From: Zavarzinia marina
Lineage (GTDB): Bacteria > Pseudomonadota > Alphaproteobacteria > Zavarziniales > Zavarziniaceae
NCBI RefSeq assembly: GCF_021568905.1
Contig: NZ_JAKGSB010000007.1
Coordinates: 1 to 64,000 of the forward strand
Reading direction: 5' to 3'
Length of the DNA: 64,000 nucleotides
Position 1 is the first letter of the stretch. Every line of letters starts with the position of its first letter. Under the pieces are notes generated by a model. The model was not told the origin of the DNA. It worked only from the letters and a program-made list of their open reading frames with translations, and searched no databases. The translations under genes were made by a program, and so were the position numbers. Of the stretch, positions 33,027-40,966 are shown one piece after another.

Positions 33027-34037
33027 TCAGCGCGGATGCAGCAGGCGGGGGTTGCTGACGATCGACAGCACGTCCGCCAGCAGATTGAGCAGGATATAGG
33101 CGGCCGCGAAGATCATGCTGGCCACCTGCACCACCGGCAGATCCCGCTTGGAGACGGAATCGACCAGCAACTGGCCGAGGCCCGGATAGACGAAGACCAC
33201 CTCGACCAGCACGACGCCGACGATGAGATAGGCGATGTTCACCGCGATCACGTTGATGATCGGCGCCAGCGCGTTGGGCAGCGCGTGCTGCACGACGACG
33301 CGCCAGGGCGTGATGCCCTTCAGGCGCACCATCTCGATATAGGGCGTCGACAGGAGATTGATGATCGCCGCCCGCGTCATCCGCATCATATGCGCGGTCG
33401 TGCACATGGTGAGGGTGATCGCCGGCAGGAACAGGACATAGAGCCTTTCGCCGAACCCCATGCCGGCCGAGACCTGGGACAGGCTGGGGAACCAGCCGAG
33501 TTCGATCGCGAAGACGAGAACGAGGACATAGGAAACGAAGAATTCGGGAAAGGAGATCGCGCCGAGGGTCGCGGTGCTGATCACCCGGTCGAGAATGCTG
33601 TTGCGATAGAGTGCCGCGACGATGCCGAGGCCGACCGCCAGGGGCACCGCGATCACCGCCGCGTAACCGGCCAGGAACATGGTGTTGAACAGGCGCGTGC
33701 CGAGAATGTCGGCGATACGGATCTCGCCCGAGAGGGAATAGCCGAGATCGCCCTGCAGGAGCCCGCCGAGCCAGTTGAGGTAGCGGATATGGGCCGGCAC
33801 GTCGAGGCCGAGGCGGCTGCGCAGCGCCGCCACCGTCTCGGGCGTGCCCGACTGGCCGAGCACGGCGGCGGCGAAATCGCCCGGCAGCAGTTCGACCCCG
33901 AAGAAGATGATGAGCGAGACCACGAACAGGGTGACGACGCCGATCGCGAGGCGCCGCGCCACCATGACGAGGATCGGCGGCATGCGGAACGCCCGGCGGG
34001 TCTCGGCGCCCGCCTTGCCGTCCTCGGCCGCGCTCAC
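33027..34037 (-). CDS. ABC transporter permease (DppB type)
   Basis: A 336-residue permease with the DppB/OppB pattern: a first helix with VTLFVVSLIIFFGVELLPGD, LGLDVPAHIRYLNWLGGLLQGDLGYSL, the EAA loop IEMVRLKGITPWRVVVQHALPNALAPI, and the C-terminal VVLVEVVFVYPGLGQLLVDSV. It pairs with the DppC-type subunit to form the pore. Its start overlaps the stop of the dehydrogenase gene by 4 bases, tying the oxidase and importer into one transcript. Confidence 0.93.
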   Translation of the reverse strand: MSAAEDGKAGAETRRAFRMPPILVMVARRLAIGVVTLFVVSLIIFFGVELLPGDFAAAVLGQSGTPETVAALRSRLGLDVPAHIRYLNWLGGLLQGDLGYSLSGEIRIADILGTRLFNTMFLAGYAAVIAVPLAVGLGIVAALYRNSILDRVISTATLGAISFPEFFVSYVLVLVFAIELGWFPSLSQVSAGMGFGERLYVLFLPAITLTMCTTAHMMRMTRAAIINLLSTPYIEMVRLKGITPWRVVVQHALPNALAPIINVIAVNIAYLIVGVVLVEVVFVYPGLGQLLVDSVSKRDLPVVQVASMIFAAAYILLNLLADVLSIVSNPRLLHPR

Positions 34038-35410
34038 GGCAGCATTTTCCCCGGATTCATCAGGCCGTGGGGATCGAGGGCGGTCTTGATGGCGCGCATC
34101 GCAGCGACGGCGGGATCGCCCAATTCCTCCACCATGAACTTCCGCTTGCCGAGGCCGACGCCGTGTTCACCCGTACAGGTGCCTTCCATGGCGATGGCGC
34201 GCGCCGCCAGATCCTCGCTGATGCGCATGGCTTCGGCGCTCTCGGTCGGATCGTCGGGATCGAACAGGATGTAGAGGTGGAAATTGCCGTCGCCGACATG
34301 GCCGACCAGCGGCGCCGGCAGCGAGCAGCATTCGAGATCGGCCTTGGTCTCGGTGATGCATTCGACGAGCCGCGAGATCGGCACGCAGACGTCGGTCGAC
34401 ATGCCCCGCGCCCCGGGCTTCAGCAGTTTCGACGACGCCACCGCCATGTAGCGCGCATGCCAGAGGGCGCGTCGCTCCTCCTCGTTCGCGGCCCAGCGGA
34501 AATCGCTGCCGCCGTTCGCCTGAGCGAGGTCGCGCACGATCTCGATCTCGGCCGCGACGCCCTTGGGATTGCCGGCGAATTCGAGGAACAGCATGGGTTG
34601 CTCGGGAAAATCGGTCTTGCAGTAGAGGTTGATCGCCTTGAGCTGGACCTCGTCGGCGACCTCGATCCGCGACATGGCGATGCCGCATTGCAGGACCTCG
34701 ACCACGGTACGCACCGCGTGTTCCATGTCGGGGAAGGAGCAGGTGGCGGCCGATACCTGTTCCGGGATCCCCGCCAGCTTCAGATTGAGTTCCGTGATGA
34801 TGCCGAGGGTGCCTTCGGCGCCGACGAAGAGACGGGTGAGATCATAGCCCGCCGAGGTCTTCTTGGCGCGCTGGCCCGTGCGCAGGATCGAACCGTCGGC
34901 CAGCACCGCCCGGAGCGACAGCACCATGTCCTTCATGGTGCCGTAACGCACCGCATTGGTGCCCGAGGCGCGGGTGGAGGCCATGCCGCCGAAAGTCGCC
35001 TCCCCCGCCGGATCGACGGGAAAGAACAGCCCCATGTCGCGGATGTAGTCGTTCAACTCGCCCCGGGTGACGCCCGGCTCCACCGTGCAGTCCATGTCGT
35101 CCGGACGGACGGCGACGATCCGCTTCATGCGCGACAGGTCGATGGAGACGCCGCCCCTGACCGCCTGCACCTGGCCCTCGACAGAGGTGCCGGCGCCGAA
35201 GGGTACGATGGGCATGCCGTGCGCGGCGCAGATCTTCACCGCCTCGACCACATCCGCCTCGCTTTCGGCGAAGAAGACCGCGTCGGGCAGCGCCGTCGGA
35301 TGCCAGGATTCGCCGTGACCATGCTGGTCCCGGATTGCCCGGGCGGTGCTGACCCGGTCCCCGAAGCGCGCCGCGAGCGCCTGGAGCGCCGATTGCCTGT
35401 CGTCCGTCAT
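34034..35410 (-). CDS. FAD-linked D-2-hydroxyacid dehydrogenase (LDHD/GlcD type)
   Basis: A 458-residue flavoprotein with an N-terminal PCMH FAD-binding domain (PIVPFGAGTSVEGQ, VDPAGEATFGGMASTRASGTNAVRYG) and a C-terminal FAD-oxidase domain (GHVGDGNFHL and GEHGVGLGKRKFM holding the metal and substrate). Such enzymes oxidise D-lactate, glycolate or other D-2-hydroxyacids to 2-oxoacids. It heads the peptide-type ABC importer operon, and an operator of the hut type lies upstream. Within a histidine island, imidazole-lactate is an attractive substrate (inference). ATG at 35410 is used; the frame stays open further upstream without family similarity. Confidence 0.88.
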   Translation of the reverse strand: MTDDRQSALQALAARFGDRVSTARAIRDQHGHGESWHPTALPDAVFFAESEADVVEAVKICAAHGMPIVPFGAGTSVEGQVQAVRGGVSIDLSRMKRIVAVRPDDMDCTVEPGVTRGELNDYIRDMGLFFPVDPAGEATFGGMASTRASGTNAVRYGTMKDMVLSLRAVLADGSILRTGQRAKKTSAGYDLTRLFVGAEGTLGIITELNLKLAGIPEQVSAATCSFPDMEHAVRTVVEVLQCGIAMSRIEVADEVQLKAINLYCKTDFPEQPMLFLEFAGNPKGVAAEIEIVRDLAQANGGSDFRWAANEEERRALWHARYMAVASSKLLKPGARGMSTDVCVPISRLVECITETKADLECCSLPAPLVGHVGDGNFHLYILFDPDDPTESAEAMRISEDLAARAIAMEGTCTGEHGVGLGKRKFMVEELGDPAVAAMRAIKTALDPHGLMNPGKMLP

Positions 35411-35552
35411 GGTGACCGTTCGAACCCCGCCTGAAACACCCGCCGCCTTTGGCGGCCACGGCCGATCTTCGCACCGCCACCCGCGCCGGTTCAATCCCGG
35501 CGGCGTCGACGCCCCGATCGGCATGATCGGGAAAATCTTCGGCCAGTGCTTT

Positions 35553-35572
35553 TTATTTGTAAACACATAAAA
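35553..35572 (-). promoter_or_regulatory. HutC-type operator upstream of the dehydrogenase/ABC operon
   Basis: A 20-base near-palindrome TTTATnTGT-N2-ACAnATAAA with core TGT-AAAC-ACA. Its right 16 bases differ in one position from the site in front of the distant substrate-binding-protein gene (51466-51481), which points to shared control of the two halves of the transporter. Confidence 0.65.
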
Positions 35573-35592
35573 ATCGCACTTGAAGGCTCACA

Positions 35593-35615
35593 GGCTCATA
35601 ATTGGGTCATGAGCC
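35593..35615. repeat. Inverted repeat between two hut-type operators
   Basis: GGCTCAT (35593-35599) and ATGAGCC (35609-35615) form a perfect 7-bp inverted repeat with a 9-base spacer. A direct copy GGCTCA also occurs at 35585-35590. It sits midway in the divergent region between the dehydrogenase and aminotransferase genes and could bind a second regulator. Confidence 0.4.
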
Positions 35616-35631
35616 CGTCGACAACGGATTT

Positions 35632-35645
35632 ATTGTCCGTACAAT
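35632..35645 (+). promoter_or_regulatory. HutC-type operator upstream of the HisC-like gene
   Basis: ATTGTCCGTACAAT is a 14-base palindrome apart from its centre (core TGT-CCGT-ACA), 35 bases before the aminotransferase ATG. It matches the hutH-upstream site in TTGTCyGTACAA, so both probably bind the same HutC repressor. Confidence 0.7.
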
Positions 35646-35680
35646 GAAACCGTCCAGCGTTGTCCCGAAGGATCGAAGCC

Positions 35681-36793
35681 ATGGCCGCATCCACCCCCCT
35701 GATCCGCGACGAGGTGACGTCGCTGCCGACCTACAACGCGGGCCTTCATCCGGAAAAGCTGCGCCGCCAGCTCGGCCTGGAGCGGATCGTGAAGCTGGAC
35801 AGCAACGAGAACCCCCTCGGCCCCTCGCCCGCCGCCATCGAGGCCGTGCGCGCCGCCGCGAACGACCTGTTCCGCTATCCCGACCGCGACGAGACGGTGC
35901 TGCGCGGCCTGATCGCGGCACGGCTCGGCGTCGATGCCGACCGCCTCGCCTTCGGCGACGGTTCGGAGGATCTGATCGGCATCATCTACCGCATGGTCAT
36001 GCGGCCCGGCGAATGCGCCGTCACCACGATGCCGAGCTTCGGCCTGCACAAGATCTGGGCCGACGTCCTGGGCGCCCATGCCCGCCTCCTGCCGTTCGAG
36101 GCGGGATGGCGCTTTCCCGTCGCCGCGATCGAGGCGGCGCTGGCCGAAAAGCCGAGGGTGCTGATTCTCGCCACCCCGTCCAATCCGGTGGGCGCGGTGC
36201 TGACCGGGCAGGACATCGGCCGCATCCTCGCTGCCTGCGGCCCGGAAACGTTGCTGATCCTCGACGAAGCCTATGTCGAATTCGTCTCGCCCGAGGCACG
36301 GGTCGACACGCTCGCCATGCTGGCCGCGCATCATGGTCCCTGGGTCGTGCTGCGGACCTTTTCCAAGGCTTATGGCCTCGCCGGCCTCCGTATCGGCTAT
36401 GGCATCGCCCATGACGCGGATTTCGTCCGCAATCTCTATAAGGTGCGCTCGCCCTTCTCGGTCAATGCCGCGGCGCTGGCAGCGGCCGAGGCGGCCTATG
36501 CCGACACCGCCCATCTGGACCGGGTGACCGCCGAGATCCGCGCCCTGCGCGCCGCCCTGCGCGGCGCCCTGGCGCTGCGCGGTTACGCGGTCGCGCCGAG
36601 CGAGGCCAATTCCCTGTTCTTCGACACCGGGCGCGACGGCGCCGCCGTGGCCGAAGCCCTGCGCCGCCGGGGTGTTCTGGTCAAACCCTGGCTGGAGCCC
36701 GGCTATACCGGCTTCATCCGCGTCTCCATCGGCACCCGCGCGGACAACGAGGCCTTCCTCGCCGCGCTCGACGCCGTCATGGCCGAGGCATGA
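35681..36793 (+). CDS. hisC: Histidinol-phosphate aminotransferase-like PLP enzyme
   Basis: A 370-residue fold-type I aminotransferase of the HisC group: SNENPLG at 41-47, FRYPD, the strand LLILDEAYVEF binding the PLP pyridine nitrogen, the Schiff-base lysine at 229 in RTFSKAYGLAGLRIGY (Arg for phosphate nearby) and a C-terminal FIRVSIGT arginine. ATG 35681 has AAGGA at 35668-35672. No other his biosynthesis gene is near; instead it sits in the hut island with a hut-type operator. HisC paralogs can transaminate aromatic amino acids, so interconversion of imidazole-pyruvate and histidine is a credible role. The symbol reflects the family, not a proven biosynthetic function. Confidence 0.85.
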   Translation: MAASTPLIRDEVTSLPTYNAGLHPEKLRRQLGLERIVKLDSNENPLGPSPAAIEAVRAAANDLFRYPDRDETVLRGLIAARLGVDADRLAFGDGSEDLIGIIYRMVMRPGECAVTTMPSFGLHKIWADVLGAHARLLPFEAGWRFPVAAIEAALAEKPRVLILATPSNPVGAVLTGQDIGRILAACGPETLLILDEAYVEFVSPEARVDTLAMLAAHHGPWVVLRTFSKAYGLAGLRIGYGIAHDADFVRNLYKVRSPFSVNAAALAAAEAAYADTAHLDRVTAEIRALRAALRGALALRGYAVAPSEANSLFFDTGRDGAAVAEALRRRGVLVKPWLEPGYTGFIRVSIGTRADNEAFLAALDAVMAEA

Positions 36794-36824
36794 GGCGGTG
36801 GCGGGCGCCGCCGGCCGGATCGCG

Positions 36825-37832
36825 TCAGAGCGTCTCGGGCGCCACCGTCCCGGCCACCGTGGCAAGGATCGCGCCCGCCGGCACCAGGGCCGCGCGATAG
36901 CGGTTGACGACGACGCCGGCAGCACCGAAGCGCAGGTCCAGCGGCGGCCGCAGCGGTTCGTCGACATCATGGAGGCGGCCGGCGATCTGATCCGCCGCGA
37001 CCTCCTGCCCGACATCGAAAGCCGGCTCGAACAGGCCGGCGCGGGGCGCCAGCAGCCGCCCACCCGGCGCCGGCACGACATAGCGCGTGCCGGGCGCCGC
37101 GCAGTCTCCACGCCAGACCCCGGTCCAATGCAGGACCCGCCGCACCCCGGCCACCGCCCGGGCGAGCGAGCCGGGCGAGACCAGGGCACCGCCGCCGAAT
37201 TCCGAGGACAGGAAGGGCACGCCGTGCGCCAGGACGGCACCGTCGAAATCGCCGAAATCGGGCTCGAGCGGGATCGTGACCGTCAGCGGCGCGCCCAGCC
37301 AGGCCGCCGCCTCGATCCCCTTGGCGCGGAGACGCGGCTCCGCCGGCAGGCTGAGGAAGGCCTGATCCGCATAGAGGCCCGTGGTGCCGCCGGAATGAAG
37401 GTCCAGCACGAAATCGGCCATGGGCACCAGATGCTCCATCACGAAACCGGCGATCGCCGCCGTCGGCCCCCGGTCGGGCGCGCCGGGAAAGGCGCGGTTG
37501 AGATTGACCCCGTCGAGCGGCGAGACCCGCCGCGCGGCGCGGACGGCCGGCGCGTTGAAGGCGGGCAGCAGGATGATCCGCCCCGTCAGTTCGGCCAGCG
37601 GCAGGTCGTGGACCAGCCGGCGCAGCGCGATCTGACCTTCGTATTCGTCGCCATGGATGCCGGCGGTCAGCAGCACCGTGGGCCCCTCGCCCCGGCGCAG
37701 CACGATCACGGGCACGGGGATCAGGCTGGCCGCGTGCCGATCGTCGGAATGATCGAGGTAGAGATTGCCGGCGTTGATCCCCGCCGCCGAGAAATCGAGC
37801 GTCGTGTGTACCGGTCCGAAGGAAATCATCAT
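36825..37832 (-). CDS. Succinylglutamate desuccinylase/aspartoacylase (M14-like) family deacylase
   Basis: A 335-residue zinc deacylase. The metal site reads HGDEYEG (His60, Glu63) and DLHSGG (His146); VNLNRAFPG is the substrate-carboxylate site and the Glu in SSEFGGGA is the likely general base. The C-terminal third is a beta barrel with PAPGGRLLAPRAGLFEP. The overall pattern resembles DoeB-like N-acyl amino-acid deacetylases. Next to the HutC gene it may release histidine, or a methylated histidine, from an N-acyl or peptide-like form. This is inference. It converges with the aminotransferase gene (31-base gap) and is divergent from HutC. Confidence 0.85.
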   Translation of the reverse strand: MMISFGPVHTTLDFSAAGINAGNLYLDHSDDRHAASLIPVPVIVLRRGEGPTVLLTAGIHGDEYEGQIALRRLVHDLPLAELTGRIILLPAFNAPAVRAARRVSPLDGVNLNRAFPGAPDRGPTAAIAGFVMEHLVPMADFVLDLHSGGTTGLYADQAFLSLPAEPRLRAKGIEAAAWLGAPLTVTIPLEPDFGDFDGAVLAHGVPFLSSEFGGGALVSPGSLARAVAGVRRVLHWTGVWRGDCAAPGTRYVVPAPGGRLLAPRAGLFEPAFDVGQEVAADQIAGRLHDVDEPLRPPLDLRFGAAGVVVNRYRAALVPAGAILATVAGTVAPETL

Positions 37833-37918
37833 GCCGCCTCTTTGAAGCCGGAACCGCTTGCGCGACTTGATCCGGGCCCGAAACCCAATCCATTCTGTCG
37901 AGACGCGGGAACGGCACC

Positions 37919-38713
37919 ATGAAACCGTCGCCGCCGAAGGAAAAACGCGAGCCCATGAACTGTGAAATGCCGAAAACGCCCAGCTTCGCCCTCGACGGTC
38001 AGGGCCCCCTGTTCAAGCAGATCGGGCGCGCGGTCACCGAACAGATCCTGAAGGGCCGCTACAAGCAGGGTGAGAAACTGCCGTCGGAAGCCGAACTGAC
38101 GGAGATCTTCAACACCTCGCGCCAGACCGTGAACAAGGCGATCACCGAACTGGCGAAGAGCGGTCTCGTCGAACGCAACCGGCGCGCCGGCACCGTCGTC
38201 TCCTGGCAGTTCCAGGAACGCTTCGTGCTGCCGCTGCGCGACGTCTCGGACGAGATCGAGCGGACCAAGCAGCTCTACGAATACCGCATTCTCGAACGGC
38301 GCGTGATCCGCAACGGCAAGGGCGGCGTCACCTGGCCGGCACTGCCCGCGGGCGCCCGCCTGCTGTTCATCGAGGCGATCCACCTCGCCGACAATCTGCC
38401 GGTCCAGCTCGAGACCCGCTACATCAATTTCGATGCCTTCCCCCATGTGGAACACGAGCAATTCCAGGACGTCCCGCCCAGCAAATGGCTGCTGGACAAC
38501 ATCCCCTGGTCCGAGGTCGAGCATACGGTGCGCGCCACCAACGCCAGCGCCGATCTCGCCAACAAGCTGGGTGTCAAGGTCGGCGCGGCGCTTCTGGTCG
38601 TGGATCGCCAGACATTCCATCGTGGCCTGCCCATCACGGTGGTGCATCTGACCTATCCGGGCGACCGCTTCTCGATCAAGGGCCGCTTCAGCCTCGACCG
38701 CCCGGAAAGCTGA
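37919..38713 (+). CDS. hutC: HutC-type GntR/UTRA transcriptional repressor
   Basis: A 264-residue regulator: winged helix around residues 45-95 (QGEKLPSEAELTEIFNTSRQTVNKAITELAKSGLVERNRRAGTVV) and a UTRA domain with YEYRILERRVI, FIEAIHLADNLPVQLETRYIN and DVPPSKWLLDNIPWSEVEHTVRATNA. The last block (PxxWLL...P.tEaEH.I.A) is the HutC signature; HutC releases DNA when it binds urocanate. It is the best candidate for the TGT-N4-ACA operators in the island. ATG 37919 is used, an in-frame ATG at 37955 is possible. Confidence 0.88.
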   Translation: MKPSPPKEKREPMNCEMPKTPSFALDGQGPLFKQIGRAVTEQILKGRYKQGEKLPSEAELTEIFNTSRQTVNKAITELAKSGLVERNRRAGTVVSWQFQERFVLPLRDVSDEIERTKQLYEYRILERRVIRNGKGGVTWPALPAGARLLFIEAIHLADNLPVQLETRYINFDAFPHVEHEQFQDVPPSKWLLDNIPWSEVEHTVRATNASADLANKLGVKVGAALLVVDRQTFHRGLPITVVHLTYPGDRFSIKGRFSLDRPES

Positions 38714-38727
38714 GCCGAGCCGCCCCC

Positions 38728-39780
38728 TCACTCCGCCGCCTGGCCGGTGGCGCCGGGGGGATCGTTCTCCGCCGCGATCATCCGGTCCAGCAGACGGCGG
38801 AAGCGCAGCGGGCCGCCGTCGATGGCGAGGTCGATCGGGCGGGTCCGCGCCGTATCCAGGCCCTTCTGCACCGCGTTCAGGATCTCCTTGTCCTCGTCGA
38901 AGGCGGCCTTGATGCTTTTCGACATGAAGGCGGAGGTTTCGGCGCATTCGGGCTTCACGTTGCGGAGCTGGAACCAGTAGTAGCGCGTCCGCTTTTCGTT
39001 CACCGGCGTCATCAGGTTGTAGGATTCCATGATGAAGGCATCGTCCGGCACCGGCCTGTTCCGGCCGCCCTTGCCGGCCGGCGTGAACAGCGCCTTGATC
39101 ACGGCGAGGCTGGGGAAGCGCACCTCATAGTGCTGAAGCCGGTCGCAATGGCCCTCGAACGGCACCAGCGGCTGATAGAGGGGAGCGACCTCGACGTCAT
39201 TCATCCAGCGCGAGACGGTGACGCCGTCGCCCGCGATGTCGATGTCGAGCGGCGTCTCCTCGCAGGCCGATTGCGCGAAGGACGACTGATGCACCCATGA
39301 GACATGGGAGGGGTCGAGCAGATTGTCGGTAACCAGCAGATAATTGCAGTCGAGATCCATCACCGGCCCGGTATTGAAACCCCAGGCGGGATCGCCCCAA
39401 TGCTCGATCTCCAGGATCTTGTCCGGATCGGCGAGCGCCGGATCGCCCATCCAGATCCAGACCAGATCATAACGCTCCACGACCGGATAGGACCGGATAT
39501 GGGCCTTGGCCGGGATCAGGGACTGGCCGGGCACGCGCACACAGGTGCCGGCGCAATCGAAGGTCAGGCCGTGATAGCCGCATTCCACCTGGTCGCCCTT
39601 CAGCCGGCCCATGGACAGCGGCAGCTTGCGGTGCGGACAGGCATCCTCCAGCGCCGCGGGTGCCCCGGACTCCGTCCGATAGATCACGATCTTCTCGCCC
39701 ATGATCTCGATCTGGCGCAGGTCCCGCGTGACCGCATGGCCCCAATCCGCGACGTACCAGGTGTGATTGCGCAAATACAT
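38728..39780 (-). CDS. Rieske non-haem iron oxygenase, VanA-like (demethylase type)
   Basis: The 350-residue alpha subunit has a Rieske cluster with Cys48-Pro-His50 (CPHRKLPLSMGRL) and Cys67-x-x-His70 (CGYHGLTFD), and a mononuclear iron site in DNLLDPSHVSWVH (two His plus a distal Asp). The sequence layout, 350 residues and lack of a beta subunit match vanillate O-demethylase (VanA) and caffeine N-demethylase type enzymes. A methylated ring such as methylhistidine would be a fitting substrate in this island, but this is inference. No reductase (VanB) is nearby. It is divergent from a LysR gene. Confidence 0.87.
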   Translation of the reverse strand: MYLRNHTWYVADWGHAVTRDLRQIEIMGEKIVIYRTESGAPAALEDACPHRKLPLSMGRLKGDQVECGYHGLTFDCAGTCVRVPGQSLIPAKAHIRSYPVVERYDLVWIWMGDPALADPDKILEIEHWGDPAWGFNTGPVMDLDCNYLLVTDNLLDPSHVSWVHQSSFAQSACEETPLDIDIAGDGVTVSRWMNDVEVAPLYQPLVPFEGHCDRLQHYEVRFPSLAVIKALFTPAGKGGRNRPVPDDAFIMESYNLMTPVNEKRTRYYWFQLRNVKPECAETSAFMSKSIKAAFDEDKEILNAVQKGLDTARTRPIDLAIDGGPLRFRRLLDRMIAAENDPPGATGQAAE

Positions 39781-39902
39781 GTCGAACCTCGAAACGGTTG
39801 GGCCGGCCTCGTCATCGGACGGCCATGGCCTGGGCGATCACGGTTTCAAATTCATGATGGCTAATGCGAAACCCGCAGAAAATAGAGAAATCATGCTAAA
39901 TT

Positions 39903-39921
39903 ACTTTAGATCGACTAAAGT
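39903..39921. promoter_or_regulatory. LysR-type operator, perfect 7-bp dyad
   Basis: ACTTTAG-ATCGA-CTAAAGT is a perfect inverted repeat of 7 bp with a 5-base spacer. It contains the T-N11-A arrangement of LysR-type sites and lies in the A/T-rich 153-base region between the Rieske gene and the divergent LysR gene, 12 bases before the LysR start. Confidence 0.65.
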
Positions 39922-39933
39922 CAGGAACATGCC

Positions 39934-40827
39934 GTGGCCCGCCGCCTGCCCCCGCTCCGCGCCCTCGAGACCTTCGAGGCGATCTGCCGCCACGGCGGCG
40001 TCGCCCGCGCGGCGGAGGAATTGGGCGTCTCGCCCGGCGCGGTCAGCCAGCAGCTCCGCCTGCTCGAGGATCACGTGGGCCGTGCCCTGTTCCGCCGCAC
40101 CGGCCGCCGGCTGGAACTGACGGCCGCCGGCAAGCCCTATTTCGAACTGGTGTTCGAAGGCTTCGAGCGCCTGCGCGACGCCCAGAAGCTGCTGGAGCGA
40201 GGCATCGCCGGGCTCGCCGTCAGCGCGCTGCCCTCCCTGATGGTGAAATGGCTGGCGCCCCGGGTCTACGGCTGGCAGCAGTCGCGCGACTTCATCGATC
40301 TGCGCCTCGAAGGCCACCACCGGGAGGACGGGCTGGAGAACGGCACGGTGGATTTCCGCCTGACCTATGGCTCGCGCGTCGTGCTGCACCACCGTTCCGC
40401 CGAGCTCTTCGTCGACCGCGTGGTACCGGTGGCGAGCCCGCGCCTGGCGGCGGAACTCTCGTCCCCGGCGGCGATCGCCCGTCTGCCCCTGATCCATATC
40501 GACTGGCGCCCGGACCATCCGAACGGCCCGACCTGGGACGACTGGTTCGCCGCCGCCGGCATCGCGCCGCGCTTGCCGGCACCGGAACGGCTCTATTCCC
40601 TGTCGGGCGTCGCCCTGGATGCCGCCGTCCGGGGCGAGGGCGTCGCCCTCGGCCAGCGCTGCTTCATCGCCGACGACGTGGCGAGCGGGCGCCTCGCCAT
40701 CCTGTCGGACCTGGAACTGCCCATGCCCGTGCCCTATTTCGTCGCCTGGAACGATGCCACGATCCGCAAGCCCGGGGCCCGCGATTTTCTCGACTGGCTG
40801 CTCGGCGAAGCCATGGGGTTTCGATAA
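39934..40827 (+). CDS. LysR-family regulator (GcvA-like)
   Basis: A 297-residue LTTR. The N-terminus RRLPPLRALETFEAICRHGGVARAAEELGVSPGAVSQQLRLLEDHVGRALFRRTGRR is the GcvA/AmpR-type HTH, followed by an effector domain ending LDWLLGEA. GTG 39934 has AGGAA upstream. The palindrome at 39903-39921 next to its start and divergence from the VanA-like gene identify that oxygenase as its probable target. It reads toward hutH 139 bases away. Confidence 0.88.
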   Translation: MARRLPPLRALETFEAICRHGGVARAAEELGVSPGAVSQQLRLLEDHVGRALFRRTGRRLELTAAGKPYFELVFEGFERLRDAQKLLERGIAGLAVSALPSLMVKWLAPRVYGWQQSRDFIDLRLEGHHREDGLENGTVDFRLTYGSRVVLHHRSAELFVDRVVPVASPRLAAELSSPAAIARLPLIHIDWRPDHPNGPTWDDWFAAAGIAPRLPAPERLYSLSGVALDAAVRGEGVALGQRCFIADDVASGRLAILSDLELPMPVPYFVAWNDATIRKPGARDFLDWLLGEAMGFR

Positions 40828-40888
40828 TGAGCCGACATAAAGCCCCTCATTCGCCGCCTCCATCAACAAAGGTTCTCTTCGCGCTTAT

Positions 40889-40904
40889 TTTTGTCTGTAC
40901 AAAA
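40889..40904 (+). promoter_or_regulatory. HutC-type operator upstream of hutH
   Basis: TTTTGT-CTGT-ACAAAA has 6-bp perfect arms around a 4-base centre (core TGT-CTGT-ACA), 62 bases before the hutH start. It is the strongest of the island's HutC-like sites because it adjoins the canonical HutC target gene. Confidence 0.75.
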
Positions 40905-40966
40905 CCAAACGTCTGCGAGAGGCTGATGGACGATGCCGCCGGCGCCGGCAGTTCTGGAGACCCGTC

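Noticed and set aside
35411-35566. N-terminal extension of the dehydrogenase frame
   Set aside because: It would cover the operator region and lacks family similarity; the extension starts from a weak codon inside the palindrome.
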